The notes under the pieces are model-generated. The model did no database searches. It was given only the letters and a program-made list of their open reading frames with translations, and was not told where the DNA came from. From Caldilineaceae bacterium bin34 (GTDB taxonomy: Bacteria > Chloroflexota > Anaerolineae > Caldilineales > Caldilineaceae): a DNA stretch of 64,000 nt. The stretch covers positions 1-64,000 of the forward strand of contig MPMO01000010.1 in the NCBI GenBank assembly GCA_002238555.1, in the 5' to 3' direction. A program made the translations under genes and the position numbers. Positions 52,085 to 61,142 of the stretch are shown in pieces (the stretch's first letter is position 1; the number at the start of each line of letters is the position of its first letter).

Positions 52085-53457
52085 CAGTGCCCGGCAGGAG
52101 CCGGTTCGACCCGCGCGTCCTGGACGCGGACCCGGAACGAAGGCGCACGGTACTCCAAGTGCTGGAGGCCGCGCTCGAGGCCGCGGATCCAGCCCGCGCG
52201 GTTCTGGACCACGTGTCACTGGACGGCGACCAACTGCAACTGGCGGATCAAACCATCGACCTGTCCGGCGTGGACCGCATCCTGGTGACCGGGGCGGGCA
52301 AGGCCGGTGCATTAATGAGCCAGGCGTTGGAGGCCATCCTGGGGGACCGGATTGCCGCGGGCCTGGTGGTGGTCAAGGACGGCCACCGGGCGCCAACGGA
52401 GATCATCGAAATTTGCGAAGCCCGCCATCCCGTACCCAACGAGGCCGGCGTGACGGCGGGCCGCCGCATCCTTGAACTGCTGGCGGACACCACGGAACGG
52501 GACCTGGTGATCAACCTCCTGTCCGGCGGTGGTTCCGCATTGCTGGTGGCCCCGGCCGAAGGCCTGACCCTGGCCGATCTGCAGGCCATGACAGCCAGCC
52601 TGCTGGGGGCCGGGGCGACGATCAACGAGATCAACTGCCTGCGCAAGCACTGCAGCCTGGTCAAGGGCGGGCAGCTGGCCCGTTCCATCCACCCGGCTCG
52701 CTTCGCCACCCTGGCCGTGAGCGACGTCATCGGCAGTCCATTGGACGTGATTGCCAGCGGTCCCACGGTCCCCGACAGCGGTGACTGGCAGGAAACCCGG
52801 AGCATCGTGGAGAAATTCCAGTTGATGCCGTCGCTGCCGGCGCCCATCCGCGCCCGCCTGGAAGCGGGGTGGCGCGGCGAACTTCCCGATACTCCGAACG
52901 CCGACGATCCTCTCTTCAAGGGCAACCCCACGCTTGTGGTGGCGGACAACCGCACGGCCATGGCCGCGGCCGAGACCCGGGCACGCGCACTGGGCCTCAA
53001 CACGGTGTGGATGTCCTCGTACGTGGAAGGGGAAGCGGCCGAAGTCGCGAAGGTGTTGTGCGGCTTCGGACGCGAGGTGGCCGGATACGGCCTGCCCGTA
53101 CCCGCTCCGGCCTGTCTTCTGTTCGGGGGGGAAACAACGGTAACCCTTGGTGATGACAGCGGCGAGGGCGGGCGCAATCAGGAACTCGCGCTCGCGGCCG
53201 CCTTCGAATTGGCAGACCAACCCGGCACGGTCCTGGCCTCGCTGGCTACGGATGGAACAGACGGCCCCACGGACAGTGCGGGCGCGCTGGCGGACGCGGG
53301 ATCCCTGCGGCGGGGCATGGCAGCCGGTTTGAATCCCCGTCGGCACCTCACCGGGCACAATGCCTACCCGTGGCTGACCGCAGCCGGTGACATGCTGGTT
53401 ACCGGACCCACAATGACCAATGTCAATGATTTGATGGCCCTGTTCGTTTTCGAATAG
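52081..53457 (+). CDS. Glycerate 2-kinase (MOFRL family)
   Basis: The 458-aa enzyme starts with ATGA overlapping the tricorn stop, so translation is coupled. DUF4147 and MOFRL domains are clear: VTGAGKAGALMSQALEA near residue 70, NLLSGGGSALL, LRKHCSLVKGGQLARSIHPA, DVIGSPLDVIASGPT and a C-terminal MOFRL part (LFGGETTVTLGDDSGEGGRN, then ATDGTDGPTDSAG). It phosphorylates glycerate at the 2-position, as in serine/glycerate or glyoxylate metabolism. Why it is coupled to a protease gene is unclear; both could be starvation-scavenging functions. Confidence 0.9.
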   Translation: MTVPGRSRFDPRVLDADPERRRTVLQVLEAALEAADPARAVLDHVSLDGDQLQLADQTIDLSGVDRILVTGAGKAGALMSQALEAILGDRIAAGLVVVKDGHRAPTEIIEICEARHPVPNEAGVTAGRRILELLADTTERDLVINLLSGGGSALLVAPAEGLTLADLQAMTASLLGAGATINEINCLRKHCSLVKGGQLARSIHPARFATLAVSDVIGSPLDVIASGPTVPDSGDWQETRSIVEKFQLMPSLPAPIRARLEAGWRGELPDTPNADDPLFKGNPTLVVADNRTAMAAAETRARALGLNTVWMSSYVEGEAAEVAKVLCGFGREVAGYGLPVPAPACLLFGGETTVTLGDDSGEGGRNQELALAAAFELADQPGTVLASLATDGTDGPTDSAGALADAGSLRRGMAAGLNPRRHLTGHNAYPWLTAAGDMLVTGPTMTNVNDLMALFVFE

Positions 53458-53538
53458 GCCGTCGGACCCGTAAGATTCGGGTTCGCGCAGTTCCGCAGAC
53501 CCGCTCGGCAACATCGCCCACCAAAAGGAGTAACGCAT

Positions 53539-53901
53539 ATGAGCACTGTTAACATCACTGTCCAGGGAGAAGGCACCTTCTCCGTCCCGGAGGGCAAGCG
53601 ACTGGTACTCGCTCTGGTGGACGAGTGCGGCATTGACCAGATGCACGCCTGCGGCGGCAACTGCATGTGCACCACCTGTGCCGTCAGTTTCGTGGAGGGT
53701 GAGCCAACCGTCACCACGGCAGCCGAACAGGCCAAGCTCGCGGAGCGGGGATTGAGCGGCGTCCGTCTGTCGTGCCAGATCCGGGCCGCGGACGGCATGG
53801 AAGTGGCGATTCAGAATCGCCTGGCGGGATCCGGCCGGCCGGACCCGGGCGGTCGTCCCAATGACGACATCGCACCCGATCCGGATTGGGTGAACCTCTG
53901 A
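53539..53901 (+). CDS. ISC/adrenodoxin-type [2Fe-2S] ferredoxin
   Basis: The 120-aa protein has cluster ligands Cys38, Cys44, Cys47 and Cys79, spaced C-x5-C-x2-C as in ISC-type or adrenodoxin ferredoxins (ACGGNCMCTTCAVSF, then LSCQIR). An additional Cys42 sits inside the loop. A strong site (aaaaggag) precedes the ATG at 53539. It could serve iron-sulfur assembly or a monooxygenase; no partner reductase or P450 is adjacent. The C-terminal tail is Pro/Asp-rich and dispensable-looking. Confidence 0.9.
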   Translation: MSTVNITVQGEGTFSVPEGKRLVLALVDECGIDQMHACGGNCMCTTCAVSFVEGEPTVTTAAEQAKLAERGLSGVRLSCQIRAADGMEVAIQNRLAGSGRPDPGGRPNDDIAPDPDWVNL

Positions 53902-54611
53902 TAGCGGTGCCCGCCGGGATGCGCGACCGATGAGTGCCGCGTGTCCCGGCTGCCTGCGCGGTCCCTGTCCCCGTATCGGAACCTCGGAACCGACACCTGG
54001 GTTTGCGCAGGAGTAGTAGCCGCTTTATCCGTTGGCTCCGAGGCGCAAAGCCAACCAACCGCCGCGCATCGTTGGCCGCCCGGTACGCTCCGGGATGTTC
54101 CGGCAACCCAATGCCAATGTAGACAGACACGTCGGCAGTGGCACGGGTTTCGGGAAAGGAAACCATTCCGACAGACGGTGGCCGAGAGCCCAGAAAGACC
54201 CAAAGTTGCATATCTGATTGCCGGCCGAATGCCACCGGAGCCCATCCTGAATTGGGTTGCCGCCGTCGGAAACTTCCCGGGGAACGGGCATGGCACGTTG
54301 GCGTGTTCCTGGTCTGTGATCCCCGGCGTTCCCATATTCCGCCGCGTCCCGGGTTGAGCGGCGTTTCGCATTCCGTTTTGGTGTCGAATACAGGTAGGGG
54401 CTGCACGCACGCGACCCAGCGTGCGAGACCAACCAGGGTCCGGGCCGCTGGCTGAACGTGCGGACCGGTGGGACTATCGGCCCGACGCCGCAGATACCGC
54501 AAAGCAAAGGGAGCGTGGAACAAATCCACGCTCCCTGCATTCAGGTTGGACTTGGAACCCCGGGCCAGCGATGGGCATAGCCCAGGGCTCTCCGGTCAAA
54601 CCATATGTGTT
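53902..54611. other. Convergent intergenic region
   Basis: About 700 bases between the ferredoxin and the unknown secreted protein carry no supported gene on either strand. The only clear signal is a strong hairpin at 54508-54536. Frames here are Arg/Pro-rich shadows without conserved features. Confidence 0.5.
54508..54536 (-). terminator. Rho-independent terminator for the 54612-55796 gene
   Basis: agggagcgtgga and tccacgctccct form a perfect 12-bp stem with a five-base loop. On the minus strand it is followed by TTTGCTTTG. It lies 76 bases past the stop of the leftward gene, whose end it should define. Confidence 0.75.
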
Positions 54612-55796
54612 CTAGCCGATGGTCAGAAGCCTGGCCAGCGCCAAGGCCAGCGAAGCAGGCTGAATTTGACCGACGAGCTCGCCTGTCAACGCGTTCATGT
54701 CGCCCATGCCGGTAGCGACCGCGATCACGAGTTCCTGCAGCGTGTCAGGGTTGATGTCCTGGAGCAGAATGCCGCCCCAGACCTGTTCGATGGCCGCGTC
54801 GGAGAAGAGACGGTCGGCCAGGGCCGGCGGCAGCATTTCCCCCATACCGGCGGCAACGGTTTCCTGAACGAACGGCGCGCGCAGGGCCTCCTGCACGATT
54901 CCGCGCCACGTCTCATCGGCCAAGTCGTCGGCCACCATCGTGATGTAGTCGGCGGTGGACATCATCTGGCCCATCAGAACACCGTTCACGATGCCGACGA
55001 CCGTCCCGGGGCTGAGATCGCCCAGGATCAGTGCCGTCACGCCCGTGCCTGCCACAAGGTCGCGCATGGAGTCGTCAAGCACGACACAGGCCGACAGGGC
55101 CTGGAGGTTGCCACTGGCATTGACGCCAACCGAGACCCGACCGCTGCTACTGATCGACACAGGGCTGATGGACGCATCGGCCGTGGCCAGGCAGCCGGTC
55201 TGGTAGAGCGATGCCACCTGACGCAGCCACCCGGTCACCGGCGTAACGTTGGCATCTGCGATCTGGTTGAGCCGGGCCGCGGACATGGTGGAGTCCTCAC
55301 CCAGGCCGGAAATGGAGTTGACGACCAGGGACACGCCCAGCTCGTCGATGCCGCCCTCGGTCACCGTAACCGTGTAGTCCACGTTGTGCACGCTGCTGGT
55401 GTAGAGCGACATGTTCGGCTCGCACGTGCGCTGGGACAACTGCATGCGGGAGCGGAGGTTCATGACATTGTCGGCACCGCTTGTAATGACGGTGGAGCCC
55501 GGGACCCAGCGCATGCGAACTTCGCAGGACTCCTCGACGGAGCCGCCGTACGCCAACTGATCGTCGATCAACTTGACCACATCGTTGAGATCGACGGTCC
55601 CGTTGATCCGCATGCTGAGAACACCGTCGTCCATGCTCACCGGATCGATGCCGTCGAAGGACACCGTCACCGTGCGGTAACCGGCCGGAATTTCGATTTC
55701 GCCGGACGTATGGCTGTCGGCCAAGGCGGCCGAAGGGGCTAGGAGCAGAATCAAGGCTGTCAACGCCAAGGCGGATAGCAAAGTGAGTTTGCGCAT
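54612..55796 (-). CDS. Secreted protein of unknown function
   Basis: The ATG at 55796 gives 394 aa with a good signal peptide (MRKLTLLSALALTALILLLA, cleavage near AALADS). The mature part starts with a beta-rich segment (IEIPAGYRTVTVSFDGIDPV) and contains four scattered cysteines. The C-terminal half is predicted helical and rich in Met, Ala and Asp (MGQMMSTADYITMVADDLAD, then AAGMGEMLPPALADRLFSD). I recognise no family. It is monocistronic with its own terminator. The frame extends to 55832, but the later ATG is the obvious signal-peptide start. Confidence 0.7.
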   Translation of the reverse strand: MRKLTLLSALALTALILLLAPSAALADSHTSGEIEIPAGYRTVTVSFDGIDPVSMDDGVLSMRINGTVDLNDVVKLIDDQLAYGGSVEESCEVRMRWVPGSTVITSGADNVMNLRSRMQLSQRTCEPNMSLYTSSVHNVDYTVTVTEGGIDELGVSLVVNSISGLGEDSTMSAARLNQIADANVTPVTGWLRQVASLYQTGCLATADASISPVSISSSGRVSVGVNASGNLQALSACVVLDDSMRDLVAGTGVTALILGDLSPGTVVGIVNGVLMGQMMSTADYITMVADDLADETWRGIVQEALRAPFVQETVAAGMGEMLPPALADRLFSDAAIEQVWGGILLQDINPDTLQELVIAVATGMGDMNALTGELVGQIQPASLALALARLLTIG

Positions 55797-56459
55797 TGCG
55801 CTCTCCCAAGTTTGGAAATGGAACTGAGGCACTCGATGTCTGCCGACACGAATGACGTGCGGCGTCGATTGTACACCGGAACCGAGCGATGGATTTTAAC
55901 GACTTGCAGTCGAACTGCCCTGCCAAGTTGATACATGGCAACGCCTCCCGGAGCTGTATGCCGGGAGGCGCGGAGGCATTGTTGCCCCCGCGTAGGCAAA
56001 TCGTCAGATTCGGACTGTACGGGTCAATCCTCTTCGAGATTGGCTGTCGTCCCGGTTCGACGAGTTTCGGCGGCGCGGGATTGCCCGCGACCACATACCG
56101 ACCACAACGTTGAGCAAGTCCGCCGGCGACCTAAAGACGGTGTGCCGTTCGGGCGACCCGGCGCGGGCCGCCGAGACCCCTCCCCAACCAAGCGTCGGGG
56201 CCCCCAGCAGCCTGGCGACCTTCAAGTGATGCCGCAGCTTGGCCGGGACCTGGACTGGGCGAAGATTCGGCGCCCGCTGTGGCGCCTGGTTTGGCGTGCA
56301 CCCTTCGGGATGCGGACAGTCCCTCTACGGGTCGAACCGACACCGTCGCCAGTGGCAAGCCTGGCGATTCCAAACCACCCATTGCACAAACCACAACTGT
56401 AGTATTGGTGCAAGGGTTTCGCCATGGCCATTGAGCGTCATGTTGCGATGGGACCATCG
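55797..56459. other. Intergenic region upstream of the secreted protein
   Basis: About 660 bases without a supported gene. They hold one strong inverted repeat (55942-55970) about 150 bases upstream of the secreted-protein start, which may be a regulatory structure. The remainder resembles random GC-rich sequence. Confidence 0.45.
55942..55970. repeat. 10-bp perfect inverted repeat
   Basis: cgcctcccgg and ccgggaggcg are separated by nine bases. Outer complementary bases (ggcaac at 55937 and gttgcc at 55980) could extend the fold. No U-run follows on either strand, so it is not a standard terminator. Confidence 0.5.
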
Positions 56460-56849
56460 TCAACCAGGAACGCAGATTTCCCTTGCTGCAGCTTTCGCAA
56501 CAAAAGCCGAGCGTGTCATGCCACGTGCCCGCGCGGCCTCGTCCATCGTGTCCAGAAGCCCCTTGTCAATGCTCAAATTGACCCGCACGACCCGGCGGAG
56601 GTCGGCAATATGAGGGATCAACATCAAAACGGCGCCGGCGGCGAGGTCCTCGGCTACTTCCTCGCGGACAGCCTCGATACTGCGCGCCGGGATGATTTCC
56701 CTGTCCTCGAAAAACAGAGACAGTGCCTCGATTGCGTTCGGGACGATCTCATCGAAGGTATCGGCTGCCGAAAAGCAGCCGGGCACATCGGGAAAACGGA
56801 CTCCGTAGGCGCTTCCTGCATCCTTTTCGATCACGGCCACATAGTGCAT
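56460..56849 (-). CDS. hicB: HicB antitoxin
   Basis: The 129-aa product from the ATG at 56849 has the N-terminal HicB partial RNase H fold (MHYVAVIEK, then YGVRFPDVPGCFSAADTFDE). A C-terminal ribbon-helix-helix DNA-binding segment follows (RVNLSIDKGLLDTMDEAARA, then GMTRSAFVAKAA). It binds and neutralises HicA and represses the operon. It lies 13 bp downstream of hicA in the same direction. Both domains look complete. Confidence 0.9.
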   Translation of the reverse strand: MHYVAVIEKDAGSAYGVRFPDVPGCFSAADTFDEIVPNAIEALSLFFEDREIIPARSIEAVREEVAEDLAAGAVLMLIPHIADLRRVVRVNLSIDKGLLDTMDEAARARGMTRSAFVAKAAAREICVPG

Positions 56850-56862
56850 CGTCCCATTCTCC

Positions 56863-57045
56863 TTACATCCAGCCGGCCGACTTGGCGATGGCACGGGCCG
56901 TTCCCACTGGAAGATCCTTCTGCGGGTGTGGAACGATCACCGTGATCGACCCCTTGCGGAACTTATGGTGCGATCCTGATACCTTCACGAGCTCAAAACC
57001 CTCAGCCCGACGTCGTTGAACGATCGCTCTGCTGTTTCGCTCCAT
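56863..57045 (-). CDS. hicA: HicA toxin
   Basis: The 60-aa protein from the ATG at 57045 has the double-stranded-RNA-binding-like HicA fold: MERNSRAIVQRRRAEGFELV, then GSHHKFRKGS with the catalytic-type His26/His27, and PHPQKDLPVGTARAIAKSAG. HicA cleaves mRNA. The upstream frame to 57276 has no family match. hicA comes before hicB, the usual order. Confidence 0.9.
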   Translation of the reverse strand: MERNSRAIVQRRRAEGFELVKVSGSHHKFRKGSITVIVPHPQKDLPVGTARAIAKSAGWM

Positions 57046-57251
57046 GCGCAATTTTATGCGCATGGATCCCTTGTGTCCATGGAGTGGTCGTTCTGATGTC
57101 CTGTCCCATCCGGTCGGTGGAACCTGCGGCACTGCAGCCCGCATGCATCCTGTTCGGCTGACCATTTGGGAGCCCGGCCGGATGATGCCGTGCATACTGC
57201 CGGAGGGCGGAAAGCCCTGCTCCAAACCTTCAACCGGATTTTCCACCCGCC

Positions 57252-57836
57252 ATGTCTGAACCCGCCCGGATTCCATCCCGACCCATCAACCTGCCATCGC
57301 GGCTGTCAAGGATGATGGCCGTGGCCATGGTCCTGTCCGTGGCCTCCACATCCATCGGTTGCACCATGATCATCCCGCCGCGCGAGGCCGTGACGGCATC
57401 CGAAGCCGGTTCCGCAGCTGCCACAACGAGCCCCGAGGCCGAGGCTTCGGCCGACGCAACCATCTCCGCCCACGTCCTCCGTGTCCTCAGCGGAGACACC
57501 ATCGAGGTCGAAATGGACGGGCAGTCGGCATTGGTCCGCTACCTGTTCACGGACAGCCCCGACCCCGGCGAGGAACTGTACAACGAAGCGACCAAGCTCA
57601 ATCAGCTGCTGGTGGGCAACGCCGACGTGTTGCTGGTTGCCGGAGAAATCGACAGGGATGGAGACGGGCGGTTGCTCCGCTACGTCCTAACCGGCAACGG
57701 CCTGCTGGTCAACGCACAAATGATCGCCGAGGGCATGGCTCGGTACGAACCCGTTTCGGACACGTCCCCGCACCACGCAGCGATGGCGACGGCCGAGGCG
57801 ACGGCCAGGGACCTCGGGATTGGCGTGTGGCGCTGA
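57252..57836 (+). CDS. Staphylococcal-nuclease-like (SNase) lipoprotein
   Basis: The 194-aa product has a lipoprotein-like leader (VLSVASTSIGC, Cys37). After an Ala/Glu/Ser linker, an SNase fold runs from SAHVLRVLSGDTIEVEMDGQ through ALVRYLFTDSPDPGEELYNE, LLRYVLTGNGLLVNAQMIAE and GMARYEP. The Arg of VRY and of LLRY fit the phosphate-binding arginines. The catalytic Glu of nuclease (after VRxIGIDTPE) is not evident, so activity is uncertain. It is divergent from hicA and convergent with SURF1, 10 bp apart. Confidence 0.75.
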   Translation: MSEPARIPSRPINLPSRLSRMMAVAMVLSVASTSIGCTMIIPPREAVTASEAGSAAATTSPEAEASADATISAHVLRVLSGDTIEVEMDGQSALVRYLFTDSPDPGEELYNEATKLNQLLVGNADVLLVAGEIDRDGDGRLLRYVLTGNGLLVNAQMIAEGMARYEPVSDTSPHHAAMATAEATARDLGIGVWR

Positions 57837-57846
57837 ACCTTCCGGA

Positions 57847-58686
57847 TCAGACAGTCCGCTCAACCTCCACGGGCCGATGCGTGCGCTTCCGGACCATGAA
57901 CACATAGCCAACGCCCAGGATGAGGGAAAACAGAAACCACTGGATTGCGTAGCTCAGGTGGTTGCCTTCGCTTAGGTGCAGGTCCTTCGGCTGACGCCGT
58001 GGCCAACCCTGTGAGTCCCCCTCGACCGGCTGCAGCAGCAGGAACATCGGAGCCACGTCCTGCCCCAGAACACGGCCCAGCAGTTCCAAATCCTCCCGGT
58101 GCAGCAGTCCCCCCGACATCGTGTCGACCTCCGTGCCGGGCGGATGGGGGTTGGCATCCTGCAGGAGACCCCGCACCTCCACCAGGCCTTCGTCCTCGTC
58201 GTACTGCGACCAGTCGTCGGACACCCAGGCCTGCGGAATCCAGCCCCGGTCGACCATCAGAAGCAGGTCCGAACCCTCCAGCCGCATGGGCGTCAGCAGG
58301 TGAATCCCGGCCTCCTCCTTGTAGAAGCGATTCTTGATTCCAACCTGGTTGCGGTAGTCAAGTACGCCCCGGGCCACCGCCTGCCGGTCATGCCAGTCGG
58401 CCTCCCAAACCGTGTCCCCGGTGACGGCCACCGGGGACGCATTCAGCCGGGCCAGGGTTTGCGTGTTCATGCCGCGCCGCCACTCCAGGCGGTCCAGTTG
58501 CCAAAACCCGAGCTGGGCCAGGCCTGCCATGCCCAGCAGGATGAGAATTGTGGCCGGCCACCAGCGTCGCGACACCAGCACGCGCAGCAGATTCGGGGAT
58601 GCCTGCAGTTCCGAGGGAGTCTCGGAGGACGGGGTCGCGCGGGCGGTCATGTCAGTTTGGCACTCAGTAGAACTGGGTTTGTCCAC
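57847..58686 (-). CDS. SURF1-family cytochrome oxidase assembly protein
   Basis: The 279-aa protein has the SURF1 two-helix layout: an N-terminal helix (about 42-62, then FWQLDRLEWRR) and a C-terminal helix (SYAIQWFLFSLILGVGYVFM). Between them is a large external domain (VGIKNRFYKEEAGIHLLTPM, then VDRGWIPQAW). SURF1 helps insert haem a and assemble subunit I. It is the last gene of the leftward cox operon, about 148 bp after the YtkA-like gene. The ATG at 58650 is an alternative start. Confidence 0.88.
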   Translation of the reverse strand: MDKPSSTECQTDMTARATPSSETPSELQASPNLLRVLVSRRWWPATILILLGMAGLAQLGFWQLDRLEWRRGMNTQTLARLNASPVAVTGDTVWEADWHDRQAVARGVLDYRNQVGIKNRFYKEEAGIHLLTPMRLEGSDLLLMVDRGWIPQAWVSDDWSQYDEDEGLVEVRGLLQDANPHPPGTEVDTMSGGLLHREDLELLGRVLGQDVAPMFLLLQPVEGDSQGWPRRQPKDLHLSEGNHLSYAIQWFLFSLILGVGYVFMVRKRTHRPVEVERTV

Positions 58687-58834
58687 TCTTGTTCACGGGT
58701 CCTTGAGGTTCCCAACGGGATCGCCTCTCGCCGTGCAGCTGCCCCTGTGCCACGGGACGGCCGGTGGCGGTGGTTGCGTCCGCTCTTGATCCGACAGGCG
58801 GATTGTTTCAAAAGCCTGCTTCTACTCACTGCCG

Positions 58835-59344
58835 TCAGTTTCGATCAAACAGGGCCCTGAACCAGTCCAGGAATGCCTGCCAGGCGCTTGGTGTGGCCGC
58901 GACATCCACGTCAATGGCATGGACGACCTGATCCGCACCTTCTCCCATCAGGAGGTCGATAGTCCAGGTTCCGGCCTGCTGCAAGTCCAATCGTCCCTCG
59001 TAGAACAGCTTGTTGAGCGCGTTCTCGTGGGTAGCCGGCGCTTCGACTTCCCATCCGTCGGGATGGCGGGCGCGCATCAGTACGGGCAGGCCGGTCACCG
59101 GCTCGGATGCGCCATCGGCAGCCATGTTGACCGACACGGTGACGTGCAGCTCTCCGGTTTGGGCCGGCAGCGGGTCCAGCCACACGTACAGGCTGTAGGG
59201 ACCGGCCGCCTCGTCCGACAGGAACGGCTCTCCGCCCCCGTGCCCCCAAACCACCGACGCCGACAACAGCAGCGACAAGGCCAATGCGGCCGCGAGCGAC
59301 CACCGCAGGAAACGGTGTCCGGCACAGACGGGACGAATCCTCAT
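58835..59344 (-). CDS. Secreted YtkA-like/FixH-like protein
   Basis: The 169-aa product has a signal/anchor segment (about 13-33, followed by WGHGGGEPF). Its beta-sandwich domain resembles YtkA or FixH-type copper-oxidase accessory proteins (YSLYVWLDPLPAQTGELHVT, then TWTIDLLMGEG). It overlaps ctaG by 4 bases. The neighbourhood suggests a role in oxidase or copper assembly. A conserved His-Gly-Gly near the mature N-terminus could bind metal, which is speculative. Confidence 0.65.
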   Translation of the reverse strand: MRIRPVCAGHRFLRWSLAAALALSLLLSASVVWGHGGGEPFLSDEAAGPYSLYVWLDPLPAQTGELHVTVSVNMAADGASEPVTGLPVLMRARHPDGWEVEAPATHENALNKLFYEGRLDLQQAGTWTIDLLMGEGADQVVHAIDVDVAATPSAWQAFLDWFRALFDRN

Positions 59345-60210
59345 GTTGCTTCAATCTCGTTGCAGTCCAGGCCGGAACCAATGCGGCGTGCAGCCTGGTT
59401 CAGGTGGCGCGCCAGCAGAATGACCACGCCCGCGATGTACATCATCCCGGTTGGGATCCACATGATGATGCCGGCCAGCCGCTGGTCCTGCATCACATCC
59501 ATGCCCCAGAGCCGCGGCACCGTCAGATAGTGTTCGTACACCGGATTTTCAACAAAGCTGAGCAGGGCTCCAATCACCACGTGCGGGGGCACGCACAACA
59601 ACAGCACCGCCATCCGGCCGGCCAGCGAGGTGGGATGGTGAATCCGCGGCGCGGCGCCCATGACCGGCCACCAAAACAGCATGCCGGCCACAAAGAACGT
59701 GATGTGCTCCAGGTCGTGGATCAGCCCGTTGCCCTGGGCCAGGTTGTACAGGCCGGTATCGTGCCACAGGACGATGGCGCCAATGTACAGCGCATACAAA
59801 GCCCCCGGATGGGTCAGGCGTCGCGTCTCCCGCCGGAAGCGCGCCTCGGGATGCAGGAAGCGGACGACTGCGCGCCGGGCCGCAACCGGGAGCCCGTACA
59901 ACAGCACGGGGAACGGGTTGGCCCACAGCAGCAGGACCGGCACCAGCATCAACAACAGAACGTGCTGCACCATGTGCATGAACAGCAATAGGGCGCCGTA
60001 GACATCAATGAAGGACAGCAGGGCGGCCAGCAGCAGAGCCAAACCCAGCAGATAGGCGGCCAATCGCCACCAGGCTGCCAGACGAATGCGGCCCTGCCGG
60101 CGGAGTGCGACCCATCCCGCGGCATAGACCCCGGCGGCAAGAAGGGCGACGGCCAACACCGAGGGCCGCCACTCCCAGGTTGCGAGGGCCGCCTGCAGTA
60201 CCGGGTTCAC
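59341..60210 (-). CDS. ctaG: CtaG (caa3-type) oxidase assembly factor
   Basis: The 289-aa protein has about seven membrane segments and matches Caa3_CtaG proteins, which help insert copper B into subunit I. His-rich membrane motifs include FMHMVQHVLLLMLVPVLLLW, LWHDTGLYNLAQ and HDLEHITFFVAGMLFWWPV. Downstream it overlaps the YtkA-like gene by 4 bases. It follows coxC by 64 bp. Length is typical. Confidence 0.88.
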   Translation of the reverse strand: MNPVLQAALATWEWRPSVLAVALLAAGVYAAGWVALRRQGRIRLAAWWRLAAYLLGLALLLAALLSFIDVYGALLLFMHMVQHVLLLMLVPVLLLWANPFPVLLYGLPVAARRAVVRFLHPEARFRRETRRLTHPGALYALYIGAIVLWHDTGLYNLAQGNGLIHDLEHITFFVAGMLFWWPVMGAAPRIHHPTSLAGRMAVLLLCVPPHVVIGALLSFVENPVYEHYLTVPRLWGMDVMQDQRLAGIIMWIPTGMMYIAGVVILLARHLNQAARRIGSGLDCNEIEAT

Positions 60211-60274
60211 TGTCGGAGGCGGGTACCCGTCCCCGACCGGGCGTGCGGTGGACCAATACCCGAAAGGGTTCGGG

Positions 60275-60889
60275 CTAGTGGACGGCGTGCCCGATCAGGT
60301 AGATGGCCGGGTAGAAGAAGATCCAGACCAGGTCCACGTAGTGCCAGTAGATGGCACAGGCCTCGACGCCCCAGTGCCGTTCCTCGGTGTAGACATCGCG
60401 CCGGCCGTTGCGCCAGACCACCACGATGAACGCGACCCCGGTAATCACGTGGATGGCATGCATGCCCGTCATGCCGAAGATGACGGCCCCGAAGACGCCG
60501 TCCGTGGGGCCGATGTGGTGTTCAATGAACGGAAGTTGGATCAGGCCCCACTCGAAGATGACCACGCCCAGCAGGAACACGACACCGAGAAATCCGGTAA
60601 TCCACAGGCTGACCAGGAAGTCGCGCTTGCGGCCGTTGGCAATGGCCACCTCGGACCGGTTCATGAAGTAGCTGGAGGCCAGCAGGACCACCGTCACAAT
60701 GAGCCCGACGTTCTGGTCGAGTTCGGGCCGGATGATGTGGCCGTCCTCGTCCACCCACAGGGCGAACCGGGTGATCAGCAGACCCCCGAAGAGGAACAGT
60801 TCGGAAAAGAAGAACAACCACATGCCCATCCGGTTGTTCCGGGTGGCAGTGCGGTAGACCTCGATGGCATCGGCCGCCAGTGCACTCAT
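60275..60889 (-). CDS. coxC: Cytochrome c oxidase subunit III
   Basis: The 204-aa, five-helix subunit III has RMGMWLFFFSELFLFGGLLI near the start, GMTGMHAIHVITG and the late HWGVEACAIYWHYVDLVWIF motifs. It is the short form without the first two helices, typical of bacterial caa3/aa3 oxidases. It begins 3 bp after the subunit IV gene. It stabilises subunit I proton uptake. Confidence 0.95.
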   Translation of the reverse strand: MSALAADAIEVYRTATRNNRMGMWLFFFSELFLFGGLLITRFALWVDEDGHIIRPELDQNVGLIVTVVLLASSYFMNRSEVAIANGRKRDFLVSLWITGFLGVVFLLGVVIFEWGLIQLPFIEHHIGPTDGVFGAVIFGMTGMHAIHVITGVAFIVVVWRNGRRDVYTEERHWGVEACAIYWHYVDLVWIFFYPAIYLIGHAVH

Positions 60890-60892
60890 CGC

Positions 60893-61090
60893 CTAATGTC
60901 CCTCGTCTTCCCGCCAGAGGCTGGTAATGTGCATGAAGTAGTAGACCACCAGCACGCCCTTGGCCGCGCCGAGCAGCAGCAGAATCGTCGCGCTGCCGGT
61001 CTGCAGTGCGACCAGGTACTCGATCACCGTCAGGATGAACAGCGCGATGCCGACCACAATGCCTTGCCGGAACGGGGATGACTTGCTCAT
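60893..61090 (-). CDS. Cytochrome c oxidase subunit IV (CtaF-type)
   Basis: The 65-aa protein has two membrane helices (IVVGIALFILTVIEYLVALQ, then ILLLLGAAKGVLVVYYFMHI), the pattern of prokaryotic COX subunit IV. MHITSLWREDEGH ends it. Position between coxA and coxC is standard. Confidence 0.88.
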   Translation of the reverse strand: MSKSSPFRQGIVVGIALFILTVIEYLVALQTGSATILLLLGAAKGVLVVYYFMHITSLWREDEGH

Positions 61091-61142
61091 GAATGCTTCA
61101 GGGATGGGATCGGTTCAGGGGTAGTGCGGAACGCGCGCAGCC

